Shown here piece after piece: positions 43,141 to 53,400 of a DNA stretch of 64,000 bases. The number at the start of each line of letters is the position of its first letter. The first letter of the stretch is position 1. This stretch comes from Daphnia carinata (taxonomy: Eukaryota > Arthropoda > Branchiopoda > Diplostraca > Daphniidae). The translations under genes and the position numbers were made by a program. The stretch spans positions 860,239 through 924,238 of the forward strand of contig NC_081337.1 of NCBI RefSeq assembly GCF_022539665.2, in the 5' to 3' direction. The notes below the pieces were generated by a model. It worked only from the letters and a program-made list of their open reading frames with translations, ran no database searches and was not told the DNA's origin.

Positions 43141-43346
43141 AGGGCCACCATTGTACATTTTCTTGTATGTAAGCCCCGCCCTAGGCCTATTGGCCGTCTC
43201 GCAAGAGAGGGCAAGGGGCATTCAGTCGCGAAATACATCTCCTACAGTTAACAACAAGATCTCCAGTGCCTCCCGTGTGTTTCAATTCTTCAACTTCAAT
43301 TTATTCAAAGGTAAAAGTCAGAGCACGGGCTGACTTATTCCCTTCA
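43038..43346 (+). repeat. Element 2, 3' LTR
   Basis: 309 bp; preceded by GGTGGGGAGTG, the likely polypurine primer. Includes the gag-pol stop within the hairpin at 43126-43149. Confidence 0.96.
43126..43149 (+). other. LTR hairpin enclosing the gag-pol stop codon (element 2)
   Basis: GGTGGTCCTC / GAGGGCCACC pairs over all ten positions with one U-G; loop GATA. The TAG stop at 43138-43140 begins in the loop. Confidence 0.75.
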
Positions 43347-43388
43347 CTAATAACGCGGAGGTCATGAGTTCGATCCTCTTACGGGCCA
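43347..43388 (+). pseudogene. tRNA-Ile unit 25, 3' half
   Basis: CTAATAACGCGG onward to the discriminator A; the first five bases are the target duplication of element 2. Confidence 0.95.
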
Positions 43389-43682
43389 GTAACAATACTA
43401 TCAACGTCGTGATTTTTCGGACTGCAACGTTTAAAGCGCGTTTCAAAGCGGATGTTTTGCTGACGGTCAATGTTTCAAACTCGAAGTTTTGCATTGCTTG
43501 AACTACCGATCATTTTTATTCAACGGCAATGTTGTAGTAGATGTAGCCGAGTGGTTTCAACGTCAACGTTTAACGCCCGTTTCATTCCGGCGATTTTGCT
43601 GACATCAATGTTTCACATTCGAGATTTTTGCATTTGTTGACGCTTTCGTAAGCCATTCTTCAAATTTGTGACATGCGAAGCA

Positions 43683-43709
43683 GCAGATGTGGCCGAGTGG
43701 TTAAGGCGA
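43683..43709 (+). pseudogene. Serine-type tRNA unit 25, 5' part, split by insertion
   Basis: GCAGATGTGGCCGAGTGG through TTAAGGCGA, then foreign sequence. The 3' part is at 44178. Confidence 0.85.
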
Positions 43710-44177
43710 TAGTGTAAGGTTCGAAATGAATCTATTCCTTACTTTTAATTATTGGATAGCGATGATGAACTGTATTGTTGCACTATTTTCGAGTATTTTT
43801 ACAAAGACCAAATTGATAATTGCCGAAAGGAGACTTACGGAGACAGTCTGACAGAGATGGCACTTAAAAGAAGACTCGCTGTGATGACAACTGAAAGTAG
43901 ACTGCTTGGCAGTAAAAAGTAGACTGCACGGTAGAATTACTAAAAGTGGAATGCTGGCAATCTGGAAAAAGTACACCATTTATACGAAGAAGCAAGGTCG
44001 TTTAGGATTAAGTGTCCCAACGGGAATAAATATTCTGCGTGTAAATGTAACACCTATGTGAAGAATTGGCAAGTTTGAAGGCCAGAGCCATCGGCAGATG
44101 ACCTGTTGGCGGAAGAGGGGGGAAAAGGGTTGCAAGCGTGGGAACGAGAGGGGAAGGTAAGGAGTACGGTTGGACGT
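43710..44177. mobile_element. 468-bp insertion of unknown type inside a serine-type tRNA
   Basis: Flanked by ttaaggcga (43701-43709) and ttaagacga (44178-44186), a 9-bp near-repeat that could be a target duplication. No inverted ends or coding sequence are evident. Internally agtagactgc occurs twice (about 43895 and 43918). Its G-rich right end (gagaggggaaggtaaggag) is unlike the rest. Confidence 0.45.
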
Positions 44178-44241
44178 TTAAGACGATTGACTCGAAATCA
44201 GTTTCCCTCTGTGAGCGTAGGTTAGAATCCTACTATCTGCG
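44178..44241 (+). pseudogene. Serine-type tRNA unit 25, 3' part, anticodon CGA
   Basis: Anticodon loop CTCGAAA (CGA, serine), variable arm with CCCTCTGTGAG, T stem GTAGG/CCTAC fully paired, T loop TTAGAAT (C56 replaced by A). Differs from the array majority in anticodon and arms, so it is an older form. Confidence 0.8.
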
Positions 44242-44565
44242 TCCAGTTTGCACAAGTAAAGTCGACAAGGTTATAAGATTGCGTTGGCGTTAGATTTCAC
44301 CATCTTACGTTAACGTGTATGTGATCTGTGAATCGGTTGAGCATTGCGGAATGTGTTACGTGTTCCTCTGACAAGGAATTTGTAACCATTCTGGGCACGT
44401 CGTTGAAGTGAAATCCTGTGAGAAAACTGTAGAACCAAGCTTGCGCCTATAATGACTTCAAAGGGAAGCCGAAACGTTTGGTGATGAAACAAACCAACTA
44501 GCCTTTTAATCGAAATGAAGATGCTGGCTCATTTGTTTTTAGTAAAACAATAGATTAAACATAAT

Positions 44566-44639
44566 GGCCTGTTAGCTCAGCTGGTTAGAGCGCCGTGCTA
44601 ATAACGCGGAGGTCATGAGTTCGATCCTCTTACGGGCCA
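44566..44639 (+). tRNA. tRNA-Ile (AAU), unit 26
   Basis: CAGCTGG type; close flanks ataat and taattaat are private to the edge. Confidence 0.94.
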
Positions 44640-44933
44640 TAATTAATACTATCTACGTCGTGATTTTTCGGACTGCAACGTTTAAAGCGCGTTTCAAAGC
44701 GGATGTTTTGCTGACGGTCAATGTTTCAAACTCGAAGTTTTGCATTGCTTGAACTACCGATCATTTTTATTCAACGGCAATGTTGTAGTAGATGTAGCCG
44801 AGTGGTTTCAACGTCAACGTTTAACGCCCGTTTCATTCCGGCGATTTTGCTGACATCAATGTTTCACATTCGAGATTTTTGCATTTGTTGACGCTTTCGT
44901 AAGCCATTCTTCAAATTTGTGACATGCGTTCAT

Positions 44934-45015
44934 GCAGATGTGGCCGAGTGGTTAAGACGACTTATTAGAAATCAGTTTCCCTCTGTGAGCGTAGGTCCGA
45001 ATCCTACCATCTGCG
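44934..45015 (+). tRNA. tRNA-Ser-like, anticodon AGA, unit 26
   Basis: Anticodon loop TTAGAAA (AGA, serine), stem ACTTA/TCAGT with one mismatch. Variable arm CCCTCTGTGAG, T stem GTAGG/CCTAC paired, T loop TCCGAAT (T55 replaced by C). This is the copy closest to a normal tRNA-Ser, though still off consensus. Confidence 0.75.
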
Positions 45016-45336
45016 TCATTGCATAAGTAAAGTCGACAAGGTTATAAGATTGCGTTGGCGTTAGATTTCACCATCTTACGTTAACGTGTATGTGATCTGT
45101 GAATCGGTTGAGCATTGCGGAATGTGTTACGTGTTCCTCTGACAAGGAATTTGTAACCATTCTGGGCACGTCGTTGAAGTGAAATCCTGTGAGAAAACTG
45201 TAGAACCAAGCTTGCGCCTATAATGACTTCAAAGGGAAGCCGAAACGTTTGGTGATGAAACAAACCAACTAGCCTTTTAATCGAAATGAAGATGCTGGCT
45301 CATTTGTTTTTAGTAAAACAATAGATTAAACATAAT

Positions 45337-45410
45337 GGCCTGTTAGCTCAGCTGGTTAGAGCGCCGTGCTAATAACGCGGAGGTCATGAGTTCGATCCTC
45401 TTACGGGCCA
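45337..45410 (+). tRNA. tRNA-Ile (AAU), unit 27
   Basis: CAGCTGG type, last full gene of the array; followed by taatcaatac. Confidence 0.94.
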
Positions 45411-45522
45411 TAATCAATACTATCAACGTCGTGATTTTTCGGACTGCAACGTTTAAAGCGCGTTTCAAAGCGGATGTTTTGCTGACGGTCAATGTTTCAA
45501 ACTCGAAGTTTTGCATTGCTTG

Positions 45523-48016
45523 TATTATACACCTTTTCATTCTTGTACGCTGCTCTCAGATATTTGGCGGCTTGTGTGAATGACTTTGCGTTATCTGAAT
45601 ACATAGCTTTCGGCACCCCTCTTCTTGCAAAGAACCTTCTCAGGGCAAAAATACAGGATGCCGTCTCCATATCTGTGGTCATTTCTAAATGTACGGCTCT
45701 TGTTACCGCACACGTGAACAAACAAATGTAAGCCTTCGCTTGTCCACCTCTTGCTGTCAATTTTATTGGGAATGGTCCCGCAAAATCTATCCCCGTTATG
45801 TTAAACGGGTTCGCCATTTGAAGTCGATCTACCGGTAGGGGAGCCGGGACTTCTTTGAATGGCCTCGAATCTAATTTCTGGCATTTCATGCACCTTCTCA
45901 ATTCTTTCTTGATCGTTTGCCTCAGTCTTGGGATCCAAAACGTTCTTCGCACCTCCACCATCGTCGTGCTTACTCCAGTGTGCAGTAACCGTTCGTGCGT
46001 CTGCTCTATGAGTTTGCTCGTCAGATAGTGGTTCTCTGGCAATAGGATTACCGCCTCTCTACCGTTAAGCCGCAACCAGTTTTCTTGGCGGCCGTAACAT
46101 CTGATTAGCCCGTTCCTTTCGTCCCAGGCCAATCCCAGTTTCCTCAGTTTATCATTTTTCCAGGGTTTTTTCTCTTTTATGGCTTCCCTTTCATCTTTGT
46201 ATGCTTCAATTTGCATCGCTCGCCATAAGTCTAACTCTGCTTGTTCTACCTCTTCTACTGCGAGAATGTTGAACCGTTTTTTGTCGGTGCCAACCGATAC
46301 TTCTGCCAGCGGTGTCTCGGGGTTCGGTTGTCCCTTAAACCTCTTCACCGCTCTCTTCACTGTCGCCCAGATCCTGATTATCGTACGCAGCGAACTATAG
46401 TTCTCGTACCACTCTTTTTCCTTTGATATCGAAACATTACATTGTGTTATTTCTTTGATCTTTTCCTCTTTTCTGATTTCTTCCGTACAATCCTGCTCCA
46501 CTTGGGCTGGATTCTTCGGCCAAATCTCTCTTTTGTTCAGCCACTCTGGACCTGACCACCAATCTTTCTTATGGTTCAGCTGGCTCACTGATGCCCCTCT
46601 CGATGCTATATCTGCCGGGTTCTGAACTCCCGGGCAGTGCCTTATCGACTCTATATCGACCTTCTCCCTGATTTCTGTCACTCGGTTGTGAACGAACTGT
46701 TTCCACCGGCCCGATTCGCCTTTCATCCACCAGTAGGCTATCGCCGAGTCCGTCCACAATGTTTTCTCAAAAGATCGTCCAAGGGACTTCTCGATGTATT
46801 CTCCCAGCCTGACTGCCAGCAAATTGCTGAGCAGCTCCAATCTGGGGGTTGACACTGATTTTTTGGGGTCCGGTGCTATCCGGGTTTTGCTGCATAACAG
46901 CTTTGTCTCCTCTCCGTTCTCCAGATATGCGGCTACACTGAATGCGTCGTCACTCGCGTCGCAAAACAAGTGCAGCCTTGGTGAACGGATCTCTCCCGTC
47001 CACCGTCCCAGCTTTGTGTTCGTGAGATCCGACAAACTTTTAATGAATGTCTCCCAGTGTGGCATTATGCTCGCCGACACTGGTTCATCCCAGCCTGTCT
47101 TGTCTATCCAGACCTTTTGCATGATAATCTTCGCTACCACCGTTACCGGTGATATTAACCCCATCGGGTCGAAGACTTTTAGCGCCAGGCTGAATAGCTT
47201 CCTTTTCGTCGGTCTTTTATTCATTTCCTCGGCCTCTTCTACTATTTTCTCGGGTCTGAATCTAAATGAGTCCGTCTCCGGATCCCAAGTGACCCCTAGT
47301 GCTTTAACTGTCTTTTCCGTATTATCTCCCATTGTTTTCTCATTGCTCTGGAACTGTAATGTTTGCAATCGTTCTCTCAGTTCCATGCTATTTGTCGTCC
47401 ATTTCCTGAGCTCCATTTTTGCTGAGCTGAACAACCTCTGTGCCTGTGTTATCAGGTCGACTGCTTGGGGGATGCTGTCTGCTCCCCCCAACCAATCGTC
47501 TACATATAACTGTGAGCCCAGTTGTTTTACCAGCTCCGGGTAGTCATCCTTGTGCTCATCCAAGCATTTAAGAATGACCCCCCTTAGAATAAACGGGCTA
47601 CTCGAGAGCCCAAATGGTACCCTCTTCCACCTGTATTCTATCCATTCCGAGTTGTCTTCTCTCGGATCTCTTATCCATAAGAACCGAACTACCTGTCCGT
47701 GTTCTTCCTGTATTCCTATCTGTAGGAATGCCTGCGTGATGTCCGCCATCCACGCTATCTTGTTCTGCCTGAACCTGAGCAGTACTGACAACAGCTCCGG
47801 GTTCAAGTTCGGCCCGGTCTCCAACAGATCATTTAGGCTAGGCCTACTTTGTTGGTGGGCAGAGCCATCAAACACCGGCCTGATCTTGGTTGCTGCCGCC
47901 TCCGTCTTTATCACCGGCCTATGCGGTAAATACGTGTATGCTCCCGTATAATTTTTATCTGCTACCTCTATGTAGCCTTTCTCAAGGTACTGTTGAAAAA
48001 CTTCATGGTAGGCCAC
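45523..48016 (-). pseudogene. Truncated BEL/Pao pol (RT, RNase H, part of integrase), second family
   Basis: An uninterrupted frame of about 830 codons, but lacking both ends. From right to left: RT with TKIRPVFDGSA, PFGLSSSPFILR and the catalytic YVDD (residues 171-174); RNase H with FCDASDDAFSVAAY, TPRLELLSNLLAVRLG and LWTDSAIAYWWMKG; the integrase HHCC region with CMKCQKLDSRPF; and the core Asp motifs GIDFAGPF and YSDNAKSF. It stops before the catalytic Glu, at the junction with the array (about 45522). An upstream TAG six codons before GTG 48016 marks the other end; gag and protease are missing. Clearly different from elements 1 and 2 in sequence. Confidence 0.9.
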
Positions 48017-48029
48017 TTTGTCCTCCTAA

Positions 48030-48113
48030 TAGTCGACAAACGTGAAGCAGACGATAGAAGTACAAGTAGAAAAAATGCAACAGCAGACACGAAATACTAG
48101 AGTTGACGTATTA
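48030..48113 (+). repeat. Copy A of an ~85-bp direct repeat
   Basis: gtacaagtagaaaaaatgca and the following cagcagacacgaaata are repeated almost exactly at 50381-50462. It lies at the right edge of the BEL fragment. Confidence 0.85.
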
Positions 48114-48114
48114 T

Positions 48115-49760
48115 TTTTATTTTCGGGCACCCTAAAGAGACCGTCTTCTTTTCTATTCCCTTAACAACCACCTAATCATTGTGCTGTACATATCTCAATT
48201 GACTGCCATCCTACACTATTCAGAAACCATACCCATTGGCATCACTCAAACAACCACTGTTTTCCTGTCAAACAACCACAGCTTCATTGACTTTTTTTCC
48301 ATCCTCTCTGAGATACAGTTCCTTTTCTCACTCCTCAAACAACCACCAAATTAAAAGTTTTCTTTAAAGCTACATTTTGTTCGTTCCAACACCTATAAAA
48401 GACCGTTCCTTTTTGCATCTGTCAAAAAAAAAAGAGCCGTAATTAATTGTTTTCACCAGCTCCGTTGACTGCATTCCAACACCTATCTGAGATTGTTCCC
48501 TTTGCATCCTTCAACCAACCATCCTATTCTTGGTGTTTTCAACAGCTTAATTGACTGCATTTCAACACCCTTAAGAGACCATTACTTTTTGATTCCTTCA
48601 AACAACCACCCAATCATTGTGATCTTCACAGTAGTTGTGTTCCAACACCCTTGAGAGACCGTTCCCTTTTGCAGCCCAAAAACAACCACCAATTCGTTCG
48701 TTCGTTCAGTTTCATTGACTTCGTTCCAACACCTTCAAAAGACTGTTTCCCTTTGCATCCCTCAAACTAACCACCAATTCACTGTGTTCTTAACACCTCC
48801 ATTGACCGATTCCAACACCTTTTAAAGAACGTTTCCTTTTGTATCATTTAGACAACCATTAATTGTGTTCTAAATATCTCCATGGCCTTTTTTCAACCGT
48901 CCTCAGAGACTGCCTTTTTTTGCATCCCTCAGACAACCACCAATAAAAATGGTAAGATCGTTTAAATACAAATCAAGGAATAATATTACCATGGAATAAC
49001 CAACAATTCATTCTTTTCTTAACAGGCTCATTGGCTGCTTTTCATTTTGGGGAAACTTTTCCTCTTTTCAGCCCCCCAAAACAACCGCAATTTTTGGCTT
49101 CTCCCAGCTTTATTGATTGTGTTCCAACATTCTTAGATACTACTCTTCTTTGCATCCATCAAACAGCCACAAATTTCAACGGTATGAATGGTTAACTAAC
49201 AATCAACGAATCACACTACCATGTGACAACCACTAATTCATTTTAACCCAACAGGTCATTAACTGGATTCCATTTTTGGTAGACTATTCTCTTTTGTACC
49301 CCCATACCACGATCAATTCCTTGCCTTTTTACAGCTCCATTCACTGCACTACAACATTTTCAGATACTTCCTATTTTGCATCCATTAGACAGCCACCAAA
49401 TGGTGAATGGTGTACTATATATAACTACAACGTAACCAATTACACAACCATGTAAAATTTACTAATTCATTGTGTTCTTTACAGGTCCGTTTGCTGTGGT
49501 CCCTTTCGAGGAGACAGTGGTCCCTTTCGAGAGTCAGTGCATTCAACCCAAAACATATTAAGAGACCATTTCCTTTTCCGTCAACCACTCAACAACCTAT
49601 TTATTGTCCATTTTAGCAACTTCATTGACTTTTGTTCTCATCTTTTGCAGTACACCCATTCACCAATTCTGAATTGACTGAGTTCCAATAACCTTAAGAG
49701 ACCTTTTAATTCTGCATCTATCAACATCCACGAAGTCATTTTCTTATTTGGAGGTTAACA
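48115..49760. repeat. Diverged tandem repeat, unit about 85-90 bp
   Basis: At least ten units share the phrases aacaaccaccaattca, tccattgactg, ttccaacacc, agagaccgttcc and ttttgcatcc in that order. The first nine units to about 48930 are clear; later ones carry insertions (for example ggtaagatcgtttaaataca) and fade. No reading frame. Confidence 0.8.
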
Positions 49761-50380
49761 GTACAACTTAATTGAGTTGTTAACAGCTCTATTAACAGCA
49801 TTACAGCAGCCTCTGTCTCGGACGTCTGAATATTGCTACGTTTCGCAAACGCATCACGTTTTTATCTTCGACATTACAAATATAGAACAAACGGTGGGCG
49901 GAAGTCATACAGATGGCAGCAAAAAACCGAGCGCAGAGAAACGAAAAGCAGCGGAGCAACGACGGGTAACGTTGAAACGGCAGGCAATGGTGAAAACACG
50001 GGCAGCGAAGAAACGACGGCTAGCTAGAAAATTGCTGCATTTGAACATATTAAAACTTACTGGATGGATCCTTTTGTGCGTCTGCTGTTATTGATCGAAC
50101 GTTTATCCCGCTGCGCTAGGCTAGGAAAAAAAAATTTCTTTTTTCCGCTGGCTAGGCTAAATCATCATCCTTTGACGTCCCATCCCTTCCACAAGTACGA
50201 ATAGAAATCATGTGACATTCGACTACCCGAAAAACGGTCCCGCTATCCGAAAAAGGTTCCAGATTGCCTTTAGCTAGGATTTGCCCTTTCCTCCTTCGCT
50301 TTCAATTTCCGACCGGTAGTATAGAGACGGGTAGGCAACAATAACCAGGTGACGGGCATCGCAAGGCAGAAAATATGCAA
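49761..50380. other. No recognised gene
   Basis: A 105-codon open frame at 49777-50094 has a basic Arg/Lys-rich second half but no motif I know, and no support as a gene. The rest is unique sequence. Confidence 0.3.
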
Positions 50381-50462
50381 GTCGACTTACGTCAATCAGA
50401 CAATAAAAGTACAAGTAGAAAAAATGCAACAGCAGACACGAAATATTAGAGTTGACGTATTA
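50381..50462 (+). repeat. Copy B of the ~85-bp direct repeat
   Basis: agtcgac and then aaagtacaagtagaaaaaat through gttgacgtatta match copy A with few changes. Confidence 0.85.
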
Positions 50463-53400
50463 CCGTCCTGGGACGGGCCGCCATATACTAGTCTATGCTT
50501 AATAAATCAACAAGGAACAAAGGAGGAGCCTAATGTCTGTGATTTTCTTGTGATTGGCTAGCGTAAAATGGCGGGAAAATGCGTTTGAACCTTTGATTTG
50601 CTGTGATTGGCTGGCGGGGTTAGTCGGCTGAGGGAATAGACTTTGGAAGATTAAAGTGTTGATGGAAAGGTGGAAATTTGCAGGTTTTTTGGTCCATGAG
50701 CTTTGATTAGGATGGGTGGGCGACAGCATGTAAGTCGACGGACAGAGGCAACGAAGACGGCAAACAAGAATTTACTTTTTGGCGGGGATTTGGTGGGCCG
50801 AAGGGATGTGAGGTAAAAGACCGCCGGAAGCTACAAATAGGTCATTGAAAAAATAATAGGTGTTTTGTTCGACATAGAATGGGTAGACGAGTTGGGGCTA
50901 CGAAAGGGTCGACGGGCAACTTCGGTGGGCATTTTGGAGGGCAGTTATTCGGTCGACATAAATAAAACGGTGAGAGGCAGGCGGGCAGACAGACAAGCAG
51001 AACGACTAAGAGAGTGAATCCAAGCTTTCGAAACCATAGGGGAGCATTGAACACTTTGAATCATGAACACTTTTGGACCACGATGATGAAAATCGATTTC
51101 GTCCGATTTTACCCTTAAAGCCGTGTCCAATACCACCCACAATAAGGGTCTATTTTTCAATTATAACTCTTAAACCACAATCAGTAAAAAATTTTTTAGA
51201 CTGGCTTTTTACAACTAATTGAATTAACTGGGTTATATAACTATTATTTTAATTTTTGACGAGTCATTGCGTGGGGCAATAGCAAAAAATATGCTGTAAA
51301 TAAAAATGAAAAGACAGCGCTCCTTTTTTATTTCTTCTAGAACTCATGTATTTTTAAGAAATAAACGAAGATTTTTTTGTCACTTATATAAATTGACATT
51401 CATAACGTCCTAGTTTTTTCCCCTCCAGTTAATCATCACCAAGACCCGTAACGGCTAGTGTCCTGTTTGGTACCCTGGTATGAATTACCCCCTCTCCCCC
51501 TTAGTTATTTTCACTTTGTTTGTGGAACGATTTGTCCTCGACTAAAGCTGGTTGGACAGTTGTTGTCAAACCAGATGAAAATAAATGAGTCGTCGTTGCT
51601 GGTGCAGCGTTGAATTCTTTGTTTAGTGCGGGTGTGCTCGAGGATGTCAACCGTGTAGCGATGAGTGTCTGTGCTTTCCGGAGCGCTGCACCAATAGAGG
51701 GTTGGAAGAGTTTCAAGATGCCGAAGAACAATTGGAGTCGAGTCAGCCGTTGTGGTCCAAGACGAATGAAGGCTGAATTAGCCATATTGGTAGCTAATCA
51801 GGAACTACAAGGAACGTTAGATATTTCTAGCGGCTTTGGCCAACCGACTCTTGGCGGTGACAACTTTGGCTTTAGTAACTGCCCCTACTCCAGCCGTAGC
51901 CATTGCTGCAGTACGGGCTGTTTTAGATAAGGATGTTAAGTAAGGGCCAATGGCAAGCCATGGTAGAGGGGCAAACTACCGAACGAATTGAAATCCATCT
52001 ATGTGTTTGAAAAAGTGAAGCTGTGCCGTCAGTGGTCAATCCCCCTTGTTGGTACAGAGGAGATCCCGTGTCTCATCCGCGGGTTATATCATCCCAAAAT
52101 GTGATCTGTCATGAAAGGCAACCTACCCAGCTCCGCCAATGATTTTCTTGAAAGTATTGGTAGACTCAAGCGCGAAGAATAGTATTATTCGTGAGGAAGT
52201 GTTGATAGATCGCTTGTGTTTCAATATTAATACCCCCTCGAAGTATCTATTCATTCACTGGACGCCGATCAATAATGTGGTCGGTTAACTTAACTTACTA
52301 TATTACTTCTTAAATATAATAAAATTCTCTTCAACGCGCCCAAAACCCCTATTTTGTTCGCTATCCTCGGGCCTGGTCCCGCTTAGTTACTTAACTGTGT
52401 TAATTTAAGTTATTTTAGTTAAGTAATTTTGGTCAGGTAAAATTACTTTTACCGACGTAACTTATGGGACGTCATTTTGACATTCTTCGCCAGACATCTC
52501 AAAGCTGTCCAAAAGTAAATGAATTGTCTTTTGGATGGAGAGATCATACAATGATATACATTGGATGTTCAAACGGAGAGGGATCTAAAAAACCTAATTT
52601 CACTGGGCCTCCAAATCCGAACGAGTAATGTGTTATTTATAAGTACTAAAAAATCTGGTTCAGAACGCAAATCGGTTTGTTTTGAATCATTCCTGGCAAG
52701 AAGAGTTCAATTAAAATATACGGGGATTCAAGAAGGGGCACACAAAGACGAACCCGTTTTCAGGAATGGTAGTTGGTATACGAACGGCTTTCCAAATAAC
52801 CGCAGTTAACGGAAATTCTTTAAGGACAAGTGACAATTGAGATGCAAATATTTCGTATAAAGCCGATGACAGCAATATGTGTACATGTCATGAAGCTTTA
52901 GATATCTTTTTCCCAATACACAATATTGTCCATGAAATCAAATAAAATTGTTTATGACGTTAATTTGATTTGGCTGACTTGGCACGAAAATGCAATGGTC
53001 TAAAGTACAAGAAGTCCACAGAGAATTTAAAAAATTAAGCTTCCTTTACTTTTCAACAAATCTCAAGTTATGATAAGGCAACATTAGCCCCAGAAATGTA
53101 ACCCTATTATCTAAGGTCCGTTACTAAGGTCCAAACTATCTCTCTTCCAAGTTAACCTATTAATTTCGTCCAAGCGCCACACAATTTGTTGTCGTCAGTG
53201 TCATCAGTGTCCTCAAATCAAGGAGCAATAAATGTAAACCGGCTTCGTGGTTAAGTCTTTTCAGCAAATTAGTAACATGACTACGTGGAATATTGCATTA
53301 ATATTGCATTCCATTACCCAATTAACCAAACTTTTATTGACGTTCATCTCCATTTCACTTGGGTTATGTGAAACATCGGTGCCATCAACATAAAAATCCC

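Larger units (their letters stand above)
33795..43346 (+). mobile_element. BEL/Pao LTR retrotransposon, element 2 (9552 bp)
   Basis: Same family as element 1, opposite orientation, with 309-bp LTRs that differ at one position (ctctagtg at about 34020 against ctccagtg). Perfect 5-bp target duplication CTAAT (33790-33794 and 43347-43351) inside a tRNA-Ile gene. It has a primer site, a leader with an extra ORF and CTCF-like repeats, then gag-pol. Gag-pol has five in-frame TAG codons and one single-base insertion, so the copy cannot encode an intact polyprotein even though its LTRs say it inserted recently. Confidence 0.96.
43347..45522 (+). repeat. Tandem tRNA array, right edge (end of unit 25 to unit 27)
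   Basis: Continues the array after element 2. These edge units are more diverged than the centre: different flanks of tRNA-Ile (ataat before it, taattaat after it), serine-type tRNAs with serine anticodons, and an unrelated 468-bp insertion. Unit 27 stops at gcattgcttg (45522), where BEL pol sequence begins. Confidence 0.95.

Noticed and set aside
43710-44177. tRNA intron
   Set aside because: 468 bp in the D-arm region is far longer than, and wrongly placed for, a nuclear tRNA intron, which sits after anticodon position 37.
45523-48016. Host gene derived from a retrotransposon
   Set aside because: The frame has no start codon, ends by running into tRNA-array sequence and lacks the integrase Glu, so simple truncation is the better explanation for now.
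49777-50094. 105-codon plus frame as a host gene
   Set aside because: No recognisable domain or supporting signal; its basic composition could arise by chance.
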